From Caldilineaceae bacterium (lineage in GTDB: Bacteria > Chloroflexota > Anaerolineae > Caldilineales > Caldilineaceae): a stretch of DNA of 51,629 nt. Shown here in pieces: positions 24,602 through 36,155 of this stretch. The number at the start of each line of letters is the position of its first letter. Positions within the stretch are counted from its first letter, which is position 1. Under the pieces are notes generated by a model, which saw only the letters and a program-made list of their open reading frames with translations, searched no databases and was not told where the DNA came from. Where the stretch lies: positions 1 to 51,629 of the forward strand of contig JAJEDJ010000006.1 in the NCBI GenBank assembly GCA_022821545.1, given 5' to 3'. Both the position numbers and the translations under genes were made by a program.

Positions 24602-25612
24602 ATGTTTGAAAAACAGATTGGAATCGACCTCGGTACAGTCAACGTCCTGGTTCACGTGCGCGGGCGGGGGATCGTCCTGCATGAACCGTCCGTCGTGGCC
24701 ATTCGCCGCGAGGCCAACAAGATGGTGCTCATCGGCCACGAGGCCTACGACACCCTCGGCCGCACCCCGGAGAGCATCGAAGTCGTCCGCCCCATGCGCG
24801 ACGGCGTCATCGCCGACTTCGTCGTCACCGAGGCCATGCTGCGCAAATTCATCCAGGACATCGTCGGCCGCTTCCCCCTCTTCAAGCCGAGGGTGATGAT
24901 CAGCACCCCGCGCGGCGTCACCTCCGTCGAGGAGCGCGCCGTCCACGACGCCGCCATGCAGGCCGGCGCCGGCGCAGCCTATCTCATCCCCGAACCTCTC
25001 GCCGCCGCCTACGGCGCCGGTCTCCCCATCGGCACCCCTACCGGCAACATGGTCGTCGATATGGGCGGCGGCACCACCGAAGCCGCCATCGTCTCCATGT
25101 ACGACATCGTCGTCTGGAGCAGCGTGCGCGTCGGCGGCAACCGTCTCGACGAGTCCATCGTCAGCTACATCCGCAAGAAATATAACCTCCACGTCGGCGA
25201 ACAGACCGCCGAAGAGATCAAGATCGCCATCGGCTCCGCGCTGCCCACCGAAGAAGACCGCGCCATCGAAGTGCGCGGGCGCGACCAGATCAACGGCCTC
25301 CCCAAGACCATCGAAATTACCAACAGCGAAGTGATCGAGGCCATGCTCGAGCCCCTGCAGGCCATCGTCCGCACCGTGCGCGCCACCCTCGAAAAAGCGC
25401 CGCCCGAGCTCGCCGCCGACATCATCGACCGCGGCATGGTCATCACCGGCGGCGGCGCCCAGCTCCGCCTCATCGCCTCTCTCTTTACCGATGAGACCGG
25501 CGTCCCCGCCTACGTCGCCGAAAACCCGATGGCCTGCGTCGCCCTCGGCGCCGGCCGCGCCCTCGCAAACTACGAAATCATGCGCCGCAGCCTGCCCATG
25601 CTCTACTCATAA
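24602..25612 (+). CDS. mreB: MreB, actin-like rod shape-determining protein
   Basis: 336 residues, standard length. Actin-fold ATPase motifs are present: phosphate-1 loop [12 protein letters not shown] (6-17), phosphate-2 [12 protein letters not shown] (about 155-166), [11 protein letters not shown], and the adenosine motif [11 protein letters not shown] near residue 279. It polymerises under the membrane and positions peptidoglycan synthesis. No mreC or mreD follows; the next gene is a PLP enzyme, so this is a solitary mreB copy, which could also be an Mbl-like paralogue. Own promoter upstream. Confidence 0.93.
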   Translation: MFEKQIGIDLGTVNVLVHVRGRGIVLHEPSVVAIRREANKMVLIGHEAYDTLGRTPESIEVVRPMRDGVIADFVVTEAMLRKFIQDIVGRFPLFKPRVMISTPRGVTSVEERAVHDAAMQAGAGAAYLIPEPLAAAYGAGLPIGTPTGNMVVDMGGGTTEAAIVSMYDIVVWSSVRVGGNRLDESIVSYIRKKYNLHVGEQTAEEIKIAIGSALPTEEDRAIEVRGRDQINGLPKTIEITNSEVIEAMLEPLQAIVRTVRATLEKAPPELAADIIDRGMVITGGGAQLRLIASLFTDETGVPAYVAENPMACVALGAGRALANYEIMRRSLPMLYS

Positions 25613-25653
25613 CCGGCCCGCGCCTTCACCGGCGCCCGCACCCACCCGACAGA

Positions 25654-26892
25654 ATGCCATTCTCTCCCAAATCGATAGACAGCAAGGCCCTCCACGGCGG
25701 TGAAGCCCGCCGCTACGCCCCGCCCCCCGCGCCCGTCTCCGCCGCGCCCGTCGTCGGCGGTATTATCCCCAGCATCGGCTACGTCTACGAAGATACCGCC
25801 CACCTCGACAGCGCCCTCGGCGGCGACCCCGACCTCTACGTCTACGGACGCTACGGCAACCCCACCGTCGCCGCCTTTCAGGACGCCGTCGTCGCCCTCG
25901 AATGCCACGACGTGCCCGAACGGGTCGGCGATCACTTCGCCCTCGCCACCGGCAGCGGCATGGCCGCGATTCACCTCGCCATGGCCGCCTGCGGCATCCG
26001 CGCCGGCGCCACCGTCGCCGCCGCCCAGGACTGCTACGGCGCCACCTATTCGCTCGTCGACAGCCTCTGGCCCCAGTACGGCGTAAAGGGCCTCTTCGTC
26101 GACGCCACAGACCTCGCCGCCGTCGAGCGCCTGCTCGCCCGCGAAAAGCCCCTCCTTCTCATCGTCGAGACCATCTCCAATCCGCTTCTCAAGGTCGTCG
26201 ACGTCCCCCGCCTGGCCCGGCTCTGCCGCGCCCACGACACCCTCCTCCTCGTCGACAACACCTTCGCCACCCCCATGCTCTTCCGCCCCCTTGCCCACGG
26301 CGCCGACGTCGTCATCCACAGCGCCACAAAATACATAGGCGGCCATGGCGACGTATTGGGCGGCGTGGTCGCGGCCCGCAACGAGTTGCGTCCCGCCTTC
26401 TGGGACTACCTCAAAAAGACCGGCGCCAACCTCGGCCCCCACGAAGCCTGGCTCCTCCATCGCGGCATGAAGACCATGCCCCTGCGCGTCGAGCGCCAGT
26501 GCCGCAACGCAGCCGCCGTCGCCCAACAGCTCAGCGCCCATCCCGCCCTCGCCCGCGTCCGCTATCCCGGCCTGCCCGACCATCCCCAGCACGAACTCGC
26601 CCGCGACCTCTTCGACGGCCCCGCCTACGGCGCCGTCGTCGCCCTGGAGCTCAAAAACGCCGCCCAGCCCGAAGTCTTCCGCTTCCTCGAAGCCCTGCAA
26701 ATGGTCCAGCCCGCCACCACCGTCGGCGACATCTACTCCCTCGTCCTCTACCCCAGCCACGCCTCACACCGCGCCCTCTCCCCGGCCCAGCGCGCCGCCG
26801 TCGGCATCTCCGACGGCCTCATCCGCCTCGCCGTCGGCGCCGAAGACCCCCGCGACATCGTCGCCGACATCACCGCCGCCCTCGAAAACTAA
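25654..26892 (+). CDS. Cys/Met metabolism PLP-dependent enzyme (cystathionine gamma-synthase/lyase or methionine gamma-lyase type)
   Basis: 412 residues of fold-type I PLP enzymes in the trans-sulfuration family. Y/YGRYGNPT (about 66-73), SGMAAI (phosphate-binding segment near 106), VETISNPLLKVVD and LLVDNTFATP, and the PLP lysine K226 in HSATKYIGGHGD. It cleaves or forms C-S bonds in cysteine, methionine, homocysteine or O-acylhomoserine; the exact reaction cannot be decided without comparing active-site positions. No strong ribosome binding site before ATG 25654. Followed by ridA, which has its own promoter but fits functionally: RidA detoxifies the enamine/imine intermediates that PLP lyases release. 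Confidence 0.88.
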   Translation: MPFSPKSIDSKALHGGEARRYAPPPAPVSAAPVVGGIIPSIGYVYEDTAHLDSALGGDPDLYVYGRYGNPTVAAFQDAVVALECHDVPERVGDHFALATGSGMAAIHLAMAACGIRAGATVAAAQDCYGATYSLVDSLWPQYGVKGLFVDATDLAAVERLLAREKPLLLIVETISNPLLKVVDVPRLARLCRAHDTLLLVDNTFATPMLFRPLAHGADVVIHSATKYIGGHGDVLGGVVAARNELRPAFWDYLKKTGANLGPHEAWLLHRGMKTMPLRVERQCRNAAAVAQQLSAHPALARVRYPGLPDHPQHELARDLFDGPAYGAVVALELKNAAQPEVFRFLEALQMVQPATTVGDIYSLVLYPSHASHRALSPAQRAAVGISDGLIRLAVGAEDPRDIVADITAALEN

Positions 26893-26902
26893 AACCCGCC
26901 CA

Positions 26903-26962
26903 GTTCACTAAGAGCCGCAGTTCCGCAGTTCACTAAAAACTAAAAACTAACCACTAAAAACT
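26903..26962. repeat. ACTAAAAACT-type low-complexity repeat
   Basis: The gap contains AGTTCACTAA repeated as degenerate copies and then ACTAAAAACTAAAAACTA. The same motif reappears at 41230-41270 between the Uma2 and MacB-like permease genes, and both lie between genes of a presumed functional group. Confidence 0.7.
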
Positions 26963-26967
26963 GAAGT

Positions 26968-26996
26968 TTGACATACATTGGAAGATCACATACAAT
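26968..26996 (+). promoter_or_regulatory. Strong sigma70-type promoter of ridA
   Basis: Perfect -35 TTGACA (26968-26973), optimal 17-bp spacer and TACAAT (26991-26996). It lies 99 bp upstream of the ridA start. Confidence 0.75.
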
Positions 26997-27094
26997 AGAC
27001 TACAATTTGCATTCACGCGGATTGCCCCAGTGCTTTCCAGCTGTCTGCAAACTTAAAAGGAACTGATTCAGCGCCAAACCCGCTGAAATCCTGC

Positions 27095-27499
27095 ATGACC
27101 CAACAGATCATCTTTACCGAAAAAGCCCCCGCTGCGATTGGCCCTTATTCCCAGGCCGTCGCCACTGAGCATCTGCTCTTCTCTTCGGGTCAGATCGGAA
27201 TCCACCCCCTGACCGGTCAACTACGACCAGGCATTGTCGAACAGACCCACCAGGTCCTGGAAAACCTCGCCGCCGTCCTCGACGCGGCCGGCTCCAGCAT
27301 GGACCGCATCGTCAAGACGACGATCTTCCTGACCGACATGGCCGAATTCCCCACTGTGAACGAAATCTACGCGCAAGCGTTCCAGGATGAACCTCCTGCC
27401 CGTAGTACAGTGCAGGTTGCCGCACTGCCACTCGGCGCGTTGATTGAAATTGAGGTGATTGCATTACGCGCCAGTGGCGGCCCCGCCGGCGAAGAGTAG
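27095..27499 (+). CDS. ridA: RidA family reactive-intermediate deaminase
   Basis: 134 residues, a typical RidA/YjgF/UK114 subunit that forms a trimer. Motifs: APAAIGPYSQAV (11-22), SGQIGIHP, QVLENLAAVL, and the catalytic-pocket residues R103 (PARSTVQV) and E118/E120 (ALIEIEVIA), so this should be an active archetypal RidA. It hydrolyses 2-aminoacrylate and related enamines to keto acids and ammonia, protecting PLP enzymes. The upstream PLP lyase gene is a likely source of such intermediates. Confidence 0.93.
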   Translation: MTQQIIFTEKAPAAIGPYSQAVATEHLLFSSGQIGIHPLTGQLRPGIVEQTHQVLENLAAVLDAAGSSMDRIVKTTIFLTDMAEFPTVNEIYAQAFQDEPPARSTVQVAALPLGALIEIEVIALRASGGPAGEE

Positions 27500-27570
27500 T
27501 ACCTTTCCACAGAGAAGACAAAGTCAGTCTTCACGCCCCGTATACAGTTCAGAGCTGTGCAGTCCCCCTG

Positions 27571-27641
27571 GCTTGCACTGATACGTCGGCTTGCGCTGAT
27601 ACGCCGACCTTTACTGATATATAGGCTCTTGGATACACCAG
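27571..27641. repeat. 18-bp degenerate tandem repeat
   Basis: Units GCTTGCACTGATACGTCG (27571-27588) and GCTTGCGCTGATACGCCG (27589-27606) differ at two positions. A third (27607-27624) and a partial fourth are more diverged. Located in the 212-bp gap before the S1-domain gene; no other feature seen there except the GGAGG ribosome binding site at 27694-27698. Confidence 0.75.
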
Positions 27642-27711
27642 TGAATATAGCGCGCCTAAAACACGGACCTGCCGTTAAAATCTATACCTTATTGGAGGAA
27701 GTAAGACCGTC

Positions 27712-29073
27712 ATGTCTAACCACCACGCAGTAGCAGTAATGGAAGCAATACCGGATTTCCTGATGGAGGAGATCGACGCCGGACCGCCGCAGGACGACCA
27801 TCCAATGGCCCTCCTCCTGCAGGAGTCCGACGATTCCTTCGTCAACCAGCCGCAAACGGGTGACATTCGCCACGGCGTCGTTGTCGACAAGCGCGCCGGC
27901 GAGCTTCTCATCGACATCGGCTACAAGTCCGAAGGCATCGTCACCGGCCGCGAAGTCGACCGCCTCGAAGGCGACTTCAAGGAGATGACCATCGGCGACG
28001 AAGTCCCCGTTTACGTAATGCGCGAGGACCGCGACGGCAACCTCCTCCTCAGCATCTCCCGCGCCCGGGCCGAGAGCGACTGGAAACACGCCGAAGAGCT
28101 GCTCGAGTCCCAGGACATGTTCACCGGTTCCGTCAGCGGCTTCAACCGCGGCGGCGTCATCGTGAAGATCGGCCAGGTGCGCGGCTTCGTCCCCGCCAGC
28201 CAGCTCAGCAGCGAAAGTCAGTCCCAACAGCTCACCGAAGGCGAACCCGACAATCGCTGGATGAAGCTGATGGACGCCGAGTTGCGCATGAAGGTCATCG
28301 ACCTGGACCGCCGCCGCAACCGCCTCATCCTTTCGGAACGGGTCGCCATTCGCGAATGGCGCCGCGAGCAGAAGGAAAGGCTGCTCGAATCCCTGGAAGA
28401 AAACACCGTCTGCGAGGGCGTCGTCAGCAGCCTCGCCGACTTTGGCGCCTTCGTCAACCTCGGCGGCGCCGACGGCCTCATCCATCTCAGCGAGCTCAGC
28501 TGGGGCCGCATCAGCCATCCCAAGGAAGTCGTCTCCATCGGAGAGAAGATCCAGGTCATGGTCCTCAACGTCGACCGTGAACGCAAGCGTATCGGTCTCA
28601 GCCTGCGCCGTCTCCAGCCCGAACCGTGGGAAACCGTGCCCGACCGCTACGAAGTCGGCCAGATCGTGCGCGGCGTCGTCACCAAACTGGTCCACTTCGG
28701 CGCCTTCGCCCGCCTCGACGGCGACACTATCGAGGGCCTGATCCACATTAGCGAGCTGACCGAACGCCGCATCGCCCATCCCAGCGAAGTCGTCACCGAA
28801 GGCCAGGGCCTCGAACTGCGCATCATTCGCATCGATACCGGCAAGCGCCGCATGGGCCTCAGCCTCAAGCAGGTCGCGCCCGATGAGGCATCGGTCGAAT
28901 TCGATTGGGAACCCGTTCCCCTCGAAGAAAACGGAGCCAGCGCAGAAAACAACGCTGAAAACAACGCAGAAAACAACATAGAAGCAGCCGCGCCCGAAGC
29001 CCAGGCTGAATCTGACAACCGGGCCGCCGCCGAACAGGCTGAAACGCCCGAGGTCGCCAAAGTACCGGCATAG
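27712..29073 (+). CDS. Four-repeat S1 RNA-binding protein (ribosomal protein S1 homologue)
   Basis: 453 residues with four S1 (OB-fold) repeats: about 49-118, 134-215, 230-301 and 315-390. Repeats 3 and 4 carry the clearest signature, [17 protein letters not shown]...[10 protein letters not shown] and [17 protein letters not shown]. This is the short S1/RpsA form of non-proteobacterial groups, which helps bind structured mRNA to the 30S subunit or acts as a general RNA chaperone. The C-terminal 55 residues are acidic and repetitive (AENN repeated three times), likely disordered. The start codon lies 13 bp after GGAGG, a rather long spacing. A rho-independent terminator follows. Confidence 0.9.
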   Translation: MSNHHAVAVMEAIPDFLMEEIDAGPPQDDHPMALLLQESDDSFVNQPQTGDIRHGVVVDKRAGELLIDIGYKSEGIVTGREVDRLEGDFKEMTIGDEVPVYVMREDRDGNLLLSISRARAESDWKHAEELLESQDMFTGSVSGFNRGGVIVKIGQVRGFVPASQLSSESQSQQLTEGEPDNRWMKLMDAELRMKVIDLDRRRNRLILSERVAIREWRREQKERLLESLEENTVCEGVVSSLADFGAFVNLGGADGLIHLSELSWGRISHPKEVVSIGEKIQVMVLNVDRERKRIGLSLRRLQPEPWETVPDRYEVGQIVRGVVTKLVHFGAFARLDGDTIEGLIHISELTERRIAHPSEVVTEGQGLELRIIRIDTGKRRMGLSLKQVAPDEASVEFDWEPVPLEENGASAENNAENNAENNIEAAAPEAQAESDNRAAAEQAETPEVAKVPA

Positions 29074-29110
29074 TACCAGCCCTGTACCGGCTCTGCAGCG
29101 CCCATCTCGC

Positions 29111-29151
29111 AAAAAAAAACGTGTCGGACACCGCGTCCGGCGCGTTTTTTT
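29111..29151 (+). terminator. Rho-independent terminator of the S1-protein gene
   Basis: Stem ACGTGTCGGAC (29119-29129) pairs with GTCCGGCGCGT (29135-29145) with G-U pairs allowed, loop ACCGC, followed by seven T. It is preceded by an A tract, so it could also work on the opposite strand. Confidence 0.88.
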
Positions 29152-29541
29152 CTGAATTGACAAAATACAACCGCCGTCGTTACAATGGCATAGAGTCAAC
29201 GGTTGCACGTATGGCGCGCCCCAACGACCGCTCCGGCCCCCCACGCGCCGGTCCTGTCGCCCGGCCCGCCAGCCCCGGAACGCCAACTGCACCTTACCTT
29301 CCGACAGGCGCCAGCTCCTCTCCTCTCGCGACCGTGCGCTCGGACTCGCCTCCGAACCGTCCGCCGCCAACGATTTGCATTTAAGGCATCAACTCTTGCC
29401 GGACGACGGTCGTGGCCAGGGAGACAAACGGAATTCCGATTACGTCTGCCGGTCGATGTCTATGGTATAGTTGGTTCTGTCTGCTTGCTTTTACATAGGA
29501 TTATGACGACTGAGGATTACGACGATTGAGGGAACCTACCC
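29152..29541. other. Long leader region upstream of clpC
   Basis: 390 bp without a supported gene, containing the promoter at 29157-29186. The rest is C-rich and encodes only short frames with no protein-like features. I searched for a CIRCE element (TTAGCACTC-N9-GAGTGCTAA) and a CtsR-like heptad repeat and saw neither. A ribosome binding site GAGGG (29527-29531) precedes ATG 29542. Confidence 0.5.
29157..29186 (+). promoter_or_regulatory. Promoter upstream of clpC
   Basis: TTGACA (29157-29162), 18-bp spacer, TACAAT (29181-29186), starting six bases after the preceding terminator. If this drives clpC, the 5' untranslated region is about 350 nt, long enough for regulation. Confidence 0.65.
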
Positions 29542-32160
<2,619 letters not shown>

Positions 32161-32225
32161 CGGATCCTCCAGCTGCAAATCTTCCAACTGCGGATCCCCC
32201 AACGACCAACCGAGACCGCCGCAAC

Positions 32226-32256
32226 AAAAAAGGACCCCTTTCATGGGGTCCTTTTC
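32226..32256 (+). terminator. Rho-independent terminator of clpC
   Basis: A-tract, then AAGGACCCC, loop TTTCAT, GGGGTCCTT and a T-run. Perfect 9-bp stem, active on either strand in principle. Confidence 0.9.
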
Positions 32257-32450
32257 TATGCTCTTCCACCTTTTTGCATGCTGGCTCGATGGCTGGCCGT
32301 GCTGGGCGGGCCTCAAGCGGGGTTACACGGGACCTATCACCACACTCCTTCCATTGCCAATACATTGCCAATACTGCGCCACATCGGTGAGCGCGGGGGC
32401 AAATGTTGCGTGTGACGACTTGAGGTATGTTAAGAATGATGGGCAAAGTC

Positions 32451-33332
32451 CTAATGCGATCTGCATATGGTGCAAGTGCAGGAGTTCTTTGTGAAGTGTC
32501 TTACGGACACTGTGCGATTTCCTCGTTTTTGGGCTCTTTGGAAAACCAGATTAAAGAGTTGGCTTTCTGAATTTTCAATATATCGTCTGATAGCATAGGC
32601 ACAAAGGTCTGCCATTTGTACCATGTAAGTTAGTTCGCTATCAACAAACATTGGTGTTTCAATGACGTAATCTATGTGTGTCCAAAGTGTGCCATCACTC
32701 AAGAATGTCTTCATGAGTTTACTATGTTTTTCCGCCACGGATTGATTATTGTCGTGAATAATGAGTCCGTAGTGGGGATCGCGAGGATGGTTAGCTTTCA
32801 GAAAATGTTCGAATCGGGACACGATCTGTTCGAAAGCTTGCTCTTCAATTGTTCTTCTTGACCTAGCCGGGTCAAAAAACCCTTTGTCGATACACTCTGC
32901 GAATAGACGAACGTCATCCCAGCTTGATATAAGTTTCGCGATCTCTGTTATAACTTGCCGTCTCTCTTGCAAGGTTAAGTGGATATAATCATTAGTTCGG
33001 CGGAAAAATCTGAGCGTCTTCCTAGACTTACCATTGAGATTCTGTTTAAGTTTCTTAACCTTTCTTGTTCTCTGTATACCTACAGTGTTGCGACGGTCTG
33101 CGAACGTCATGGAATTGAATCCGGGAACAGATTCCTGATCACGATACCTTTGCGCCATCCAAGCGACGTGTATTTCAGCCTCTTGCAGGTCATACTTGCT
33201 CTTGATGGTTTCGAGTTGTGTGAGATGGAATCTCCAGAACTCATCCGGTATTGAAAGGCCAGCTAGGACAAAGTGGGAGGTATTACCGGTGGATTCTGGC
33301 GTCCCTGATTCATCTATATAGCAAAGCTGCAT
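32451..33332 (-). CDS. DUF3800 domain-containing protein
   Basis: 293 residues. The N-terminus MQLCYIDESG (D7, E8 in the first strand) and late motifs GLIIHDNNQ and MVQMADLCAYAIRR are the hallmarks of DUF3800, predicted to have an RNase H-like fold with acidic metal ligands. The function is unknown; members are scattered in accessory regions. The start is taken at ATG 33330-33332 because GGAG lies about 10 bp upstream on that strand. Clearly A+T-richer than its neighbours, so probably acquired horizontally. The C-terminus contains a CTCTIC cysteine pair. Just after the clpC terminator, with 290 bp of gene-free sequence between them. Confidence 0.8.
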   Translation of the reverse strand: MQLCYIDESGTPESTGNTSHFVLAGLSIPDEFWRFHLTQLETIKSKYDLQEAEIHVAWMAQRYRDQESVPGFNSMTFADRRNTVGIQRTRKVKKLKQNLNGKSRKTLRFFRRTNDYIHLTLQERRQVITEIAKLISSWDDVRLFAECIDKGFFDPARSRRTIEEQAFEQIVSRFEHFLKANHPRDPHYGLIIHDNNQSVAEKHSKLMKTFLSDGTLWTHIDYVIETPMFVDSELTYMVQMADLCAYAIRRYIENSESQLFNLVFQRAQKRGNRTVSVRHFTKNSCTCTICRSH

Positions 33333-33500
33333 CTGGTGACTTCTCCAATAGAAAAGAGTCCGAGCCAAGACAATAGTCCTGGGTGAGGCTCTGTGTAGGA
33401 GTCTCTAACTCGAACTCAACTCAAATGTACCATAGGCCACTAATGGTGTCAAAGCCAAATCTTCCTGCACCCTTCATATCAAAATGACATGAGATTGGGA

Positions 33501-33764
33501 CTACGTTGAGTCCGCGATGGCGTCCAGTTTGTTAGCAACGCTTCGAAGGTCTTCCGCGAGGGACTTGCAGGCAATCTCTAGTAATTCGGTTGGTGTTTGG
33601 TTTGAGAGTTTTACTTCCACAGTTATTTCAACGTCGTTTTGAGTTGAGTCTACAAAGCCGGTGTGGAAGTTCACTCGTGCCATTCCCTTGTGAGTTGGAA
33701 GCCAAGGGTACTGGATGCTTCCAACTTGGATATCGACATCTTGTTTCAACGGAAAGTCGGCCAT
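33501..33764 (-). CDS. Hypothetical protein, 87 residues
   Basis: Not a family I recognise. Predicted beta-strand-rich N-terminal half (VDIQVGSIQYPWLP, DVEITVEVKL) and a C-terminal amphipathic helix (ELLEIACKSLAEDLRSVANK). A clear ribosome binding site AAAGGA precedes ATG 33762-33764, which supports a real gene. Same strand and similar A+T-rich composition as the DUF3800 gene 169 bp further on, so the two may have arrived together. Acts possibly as a small partner or immunity protein, but nothing in the sequence proves this. Confidence 0.6.
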   Translation of the reverse strand: MADFPLKQDVDIQVGSIQYPWLPTHKGMARVNFHTGFVDSTQNDVEITVEVKLSNQTPTELLEIACKSLAEDLRSVANKLDAIADST

Positions 33765-33893
33765 GAGTCTATGTCCTTTAGATTCTACAACTTGTGGTGG
33801 TCGCGGACGGGAAAGGAAAAATGAAGCTTATCAAGGTCCGGTGGCGATGTCAAGAGGTGAGGTCCAGCTTTTGGGGCCAAGCTCATATAATTC

Positions 33894-33932
33894 CAAAACA
33901 AAGAGGGGAAGGCGAGTCCGCCTTCCCCTTTT
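33894..33932 (-). terminator. Rho-independent terminator of the secreted-protein gene (minus strand)
   Basis: On the minus strand GGGGAAGGCG (33919-33928) pairs with CGCCTTCCCC (33905-33914), loop GACT, followed by TCTTTGTTTT. Ten perfect pairs. The opposite strand also has a short T run, so bidirectional use is possible. Confidence 0.88.
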
Positions 33933-33951
33933 CGCTGCGCCTGCTGTTACG

Positions 33952-34620
33952 CTACCACTGAATATGGTTCACGTTGTGGCCGGGGTCCAGCGTGAAGACG
34001 TAGGGCTTGTCCGTGTCGTACTCATTGTCCGGGTAATATGTCTGTACCCGCAGCAGAGTCTTGTCGCCCTCGGTCACGTAGTCTATCGTTACCGACTTGC
34101 CTGTCATCGGGTTGGTCCCGTTGAAGACCGTGATCTTGGGCGAGTCCGGCAGGAACGGTCCCGGCTGCGCGCTGCCGTCGGCGCCGATATACCAGTACTG
34201 AAGGCCGTCCGTGACCGAGCAGATCTGGGCCGGTCTCGCCGCGTGCTGGATATGGCAGTCGATTCCCGTGTAGACCGGCGTACCGCTGCCGCTGCCGCCG
34301 CCGCCATCACCACCGTCGCCATCCGGGCCCGAACCAACCGGCGGCGGCCCGCCCGACCCGTCACCGTCGTTGCCTCCTGGAGGGGGCGGCGTGTTCGAGT
34401 TCGGCGTGTTCGGCGCAGGATTGGCGGGAAGATGAACGTCATGACCGCCTGCCGCGTTCTCGGCATCGGTGCAATGTCCGGAATTGAGCGTTCCGTCCGG
34501 CATCTGGCAGTAGCCGGGCATATTGGGGTGGGCCTGTGCGGTCGCCGTCACTGCCAGCGCGCTTACCATCATCATCAGGGCCAAAACTGTGCGGAAGGTC
34601 TTCATTCTAAAGGTCTTCAT
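33952..34620 (-). CDS. Secreted protein, novel three-member family, paralogue A
   Basis: 222 residues: signal peptide (1-30, ending TATAQA), a cysteine-bearing mature N-terminus, a flexible Pro/Gly/Asp linker (about 65-118) and a C-terminal domain (about 122-222) shared with the proteins at 46486 and 47804. Shared features are HAAxPxQ, GLQYWYIGADGS, GTNPMTGKSVTIDY, TYYPDNEYDTDKPYVFT and a terminal H-x-V-x-H-x-x-W. C122 and C134 match a cysteine pair in paralogue B and probably form a disulfide. AAGGAG lies 9 bp before ATG 34620; a second ATG follows 15 bp later in a duplicated MKTFR. I cannot assign the domain to a known family. Likely cell-surface or extracellular. Confidence 0.8.
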   Translation of the reverse strand: MKTFRMKTFRTVLALMMMVSALAVTATAQAHPNMPGYCQMPDGTLNSGHCTDAENAAGGHDVHLPANPAPNTPNSNTPPPPGGNDGDGSGGPPPVGSGPDGDGGDGGGGSGSGTPVYTGIDCHIQHAARPAQICSVTDGLQYWYIGADGSAQPGPFLPDSPKITVFNGTNPMTGKSVTIDYVTEGDKTLLRVQTYYPDNEYDTDKPYVFTLDPGHNVNHIQW

Positions 34621-34893
34621 TCTAAGAGTCTCCTTGATGTTTGTCCCGCCCCTGCGAAAGGATTCCTGGGCGGTGGCATGGTATAAAGACGCCGCGCCGC
34701 CGCCGCTTGTTCCCCGCCGCCGCGCGCTTGCCTGAATCTCTTTCACATTTCCCGCCGCCCCCGCCCTCTCCCCTTTGCCATTTTCCAGCTGCGCGCGTAT
34801 CATGAACCGTCCGCGCGCACTCTCTTCGCAGCCGCCGCGGAAACCTTCACAGAAACGATCACAGAAACAAACACTTATGGGAGGACAGACACA

Positions 34894-35781
34894 ATGAATG
34901 AGCGAGTCGGGTTCGTCGGGCTTGGCATCATGGGACAAGGCATGACCCGCAACCTTTTGAAAGCCGGATACAGCGTGCGCGTCTGGAACCGCACCGCCAG
35001 CCGCATGGCCCCCCTCGTCGAGGCCGGCGCCACCGCCGGGGCCAGCCCCGCGGACGTCGCCGCCAACTGCGACATTACAATCGTCTGCGTCAGCGACACG
35101 CCCGACGTCCAGGAAGTCGTCCTAGGCGAAAACGGCATCCACTCCGGCGCAAACGCGGGTTCCCTCGTCATCGACTGCAGCACCATCAGCCCCCAGGCCA
35201 CAATTGAAATCGCCGCCAGGCTCGACGAAAAAGGCGTCAAGATGCTCGACGCCCCCATCAGCGGCGGCAGCGAAGGCGCCGCCAACGGCACCCTCAGCAT
35301 CATGATCGGCGGCGATGCAGACCAGGTCGAACGCGCCCGCGGCGTCTTCGAGGCCATGGGCAAGACCATCACCCACGTCGGCAAACAGGGCGCCGGCCAG
35401 ACCGTCAAACTCGTCAACCAGATCCTTGTCGTCGGCAACTGCCTCGCCATGAGTGAAGCCCTCGTCTTCGCCCAGGCCGGCGGCGTCGACCTCGAAAAAT
35501 GCCTCAACGCCGTCACCGGCGGCGCCGCCGGCAGCTGGATGCTCGCCAACCGCGGCCCCCAGATCATCGAACGCGACTGGCGCCCCGGCTTCACCATCAA
35601 CCTCCAGCAGAAGGACGTGCGCCTCATCATGCAGGAAGCCGACGCTCTCGGCGTACCCGTCCTCCTGACAGGCCAGATCTTCAGCCTCTACCGTACCCTC
35701 CAGCAGATGGGGCTAGGCGAAGAAGGCAACCACGCCCTCGTCAAGGCCCTCGAAAACCTCAGCGGCGTGCAGGTCTCCTGA
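34894..35781 (+). CDS. NAD(P)-dependent 3-hydroxyisobutyrate dehydrogenase-family oxidoreductase
   Basis: 295 residues, full length. N-terminal Rossmann domain with GLGIMGQGM (G9, G11, G14), then DCSTISPQ and APISGGSEGAANGTLS for substrate binding, and catalytic K172 with N175 (GQTVKLVNQ). The helical C-terminal domain is complete. Members oxidise or reduce beta-hydroxyacids such as 3-hydroxyisobutyrate, tartronate semialdehyde or glyoxylate; the substrate is not evident. GGGAGG precedes ATG 34894 by about 10 bp. Divergent from secreted paralogue A, and no obvious functional link to its neighbours. Confidence 0.9.
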   Translation: MNERVGFVGLGIMGQGMTRNLLKAGYSVRVWNRTASRMAPLVEAGATAGASPADVAANCDITIVCVSDTPDVQEVVLGENGIHSGANAGSLVIDCSTISPQATIEIAARLDEKGVKMLDAPISGGSEGAANGTLSIMIGGDADQVERARGVFEAMGKTITHVGKQGAGQTVKLVNQILVVGNCLAMSEALVFAQAGGVDLEKCLNAVTGGAAGSWMLANRGPQIIERDWRPGFTINLQQKDVRLIMQEADALGVPVLLTGQIFSLYRTLQQMGLGEEGNHALVKALENLSGVQVS

Positions 35782-35954
35782 CCCCCCATTAAATATCGCC
35801 CTGTATCACGTCCTGAATCGCGCCCGAACCTGTTCAAGCCCTCAAAAGCCCGGATGCCCGCGACCGCATTCGGGCAACCCTTCCCCTTTCCCCTGAAAGC
35901 GGTACGATTCACGTCCGATAGAACTATGAACCGCCGCCGTCACCCCGAAAACCG
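35782..35954. other. Intergenic interval without a supported feature
   Basis: No gene or terminator found. A short stretch near 35787 (ATTAAATATCGCCC) resembles the repeat unit at 37684-37773. The remaining gap to 36155 holds the promoter and repeat listed next. Confidence 0.4.
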
Positions 35955-35983
35955 TTGCGCCCCCCCTGCCCATTGTGTATAGT
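35955..35983 (+). promoter_or_regulatory. Putative promoter of the five-repeat FN3 gene
   Basis: TTGCGC (35955-35960), 17-bp spacer and TATAGT (35978-35983). The 12-bp repeat array begins at the -10 and so would lie in the 5' untranslated region. Confidence 0.45.
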
Positions 35984-36054
35984 TGAAATCACTGTTGAAA
36001 TCGACAGTTGAAGTCACGGCTGAAATCGCGGCTGAATTCACTGCTGATATCACC
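35982..36054. repeat. Six 12-bp tandem repeats
   Basis: Consensus GYTGAAATCRCN in six consecutive units (35982-35993, 35994-36006 with one extra base, 36007-36018, 36019-36030, 36031-36042, 36043-36054). Confidence 0.88.
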
Positions 36055-36155
36055 GCGCATCTCTGAAATCAAGGCCGCCTTGCCTCTGCCTTCCCCAGGG
36101 CGCAAGACAGTGGACAAAAAGGAAAGCGTAACCTCTAAAGGACAGTGTAACCACT

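Noticed and set aside
29203..29529. 108-codon frame between the S1-protein terminator and clpC
   Set aside because: Proline/arginine-rich composition without motif or ribosome binding site.
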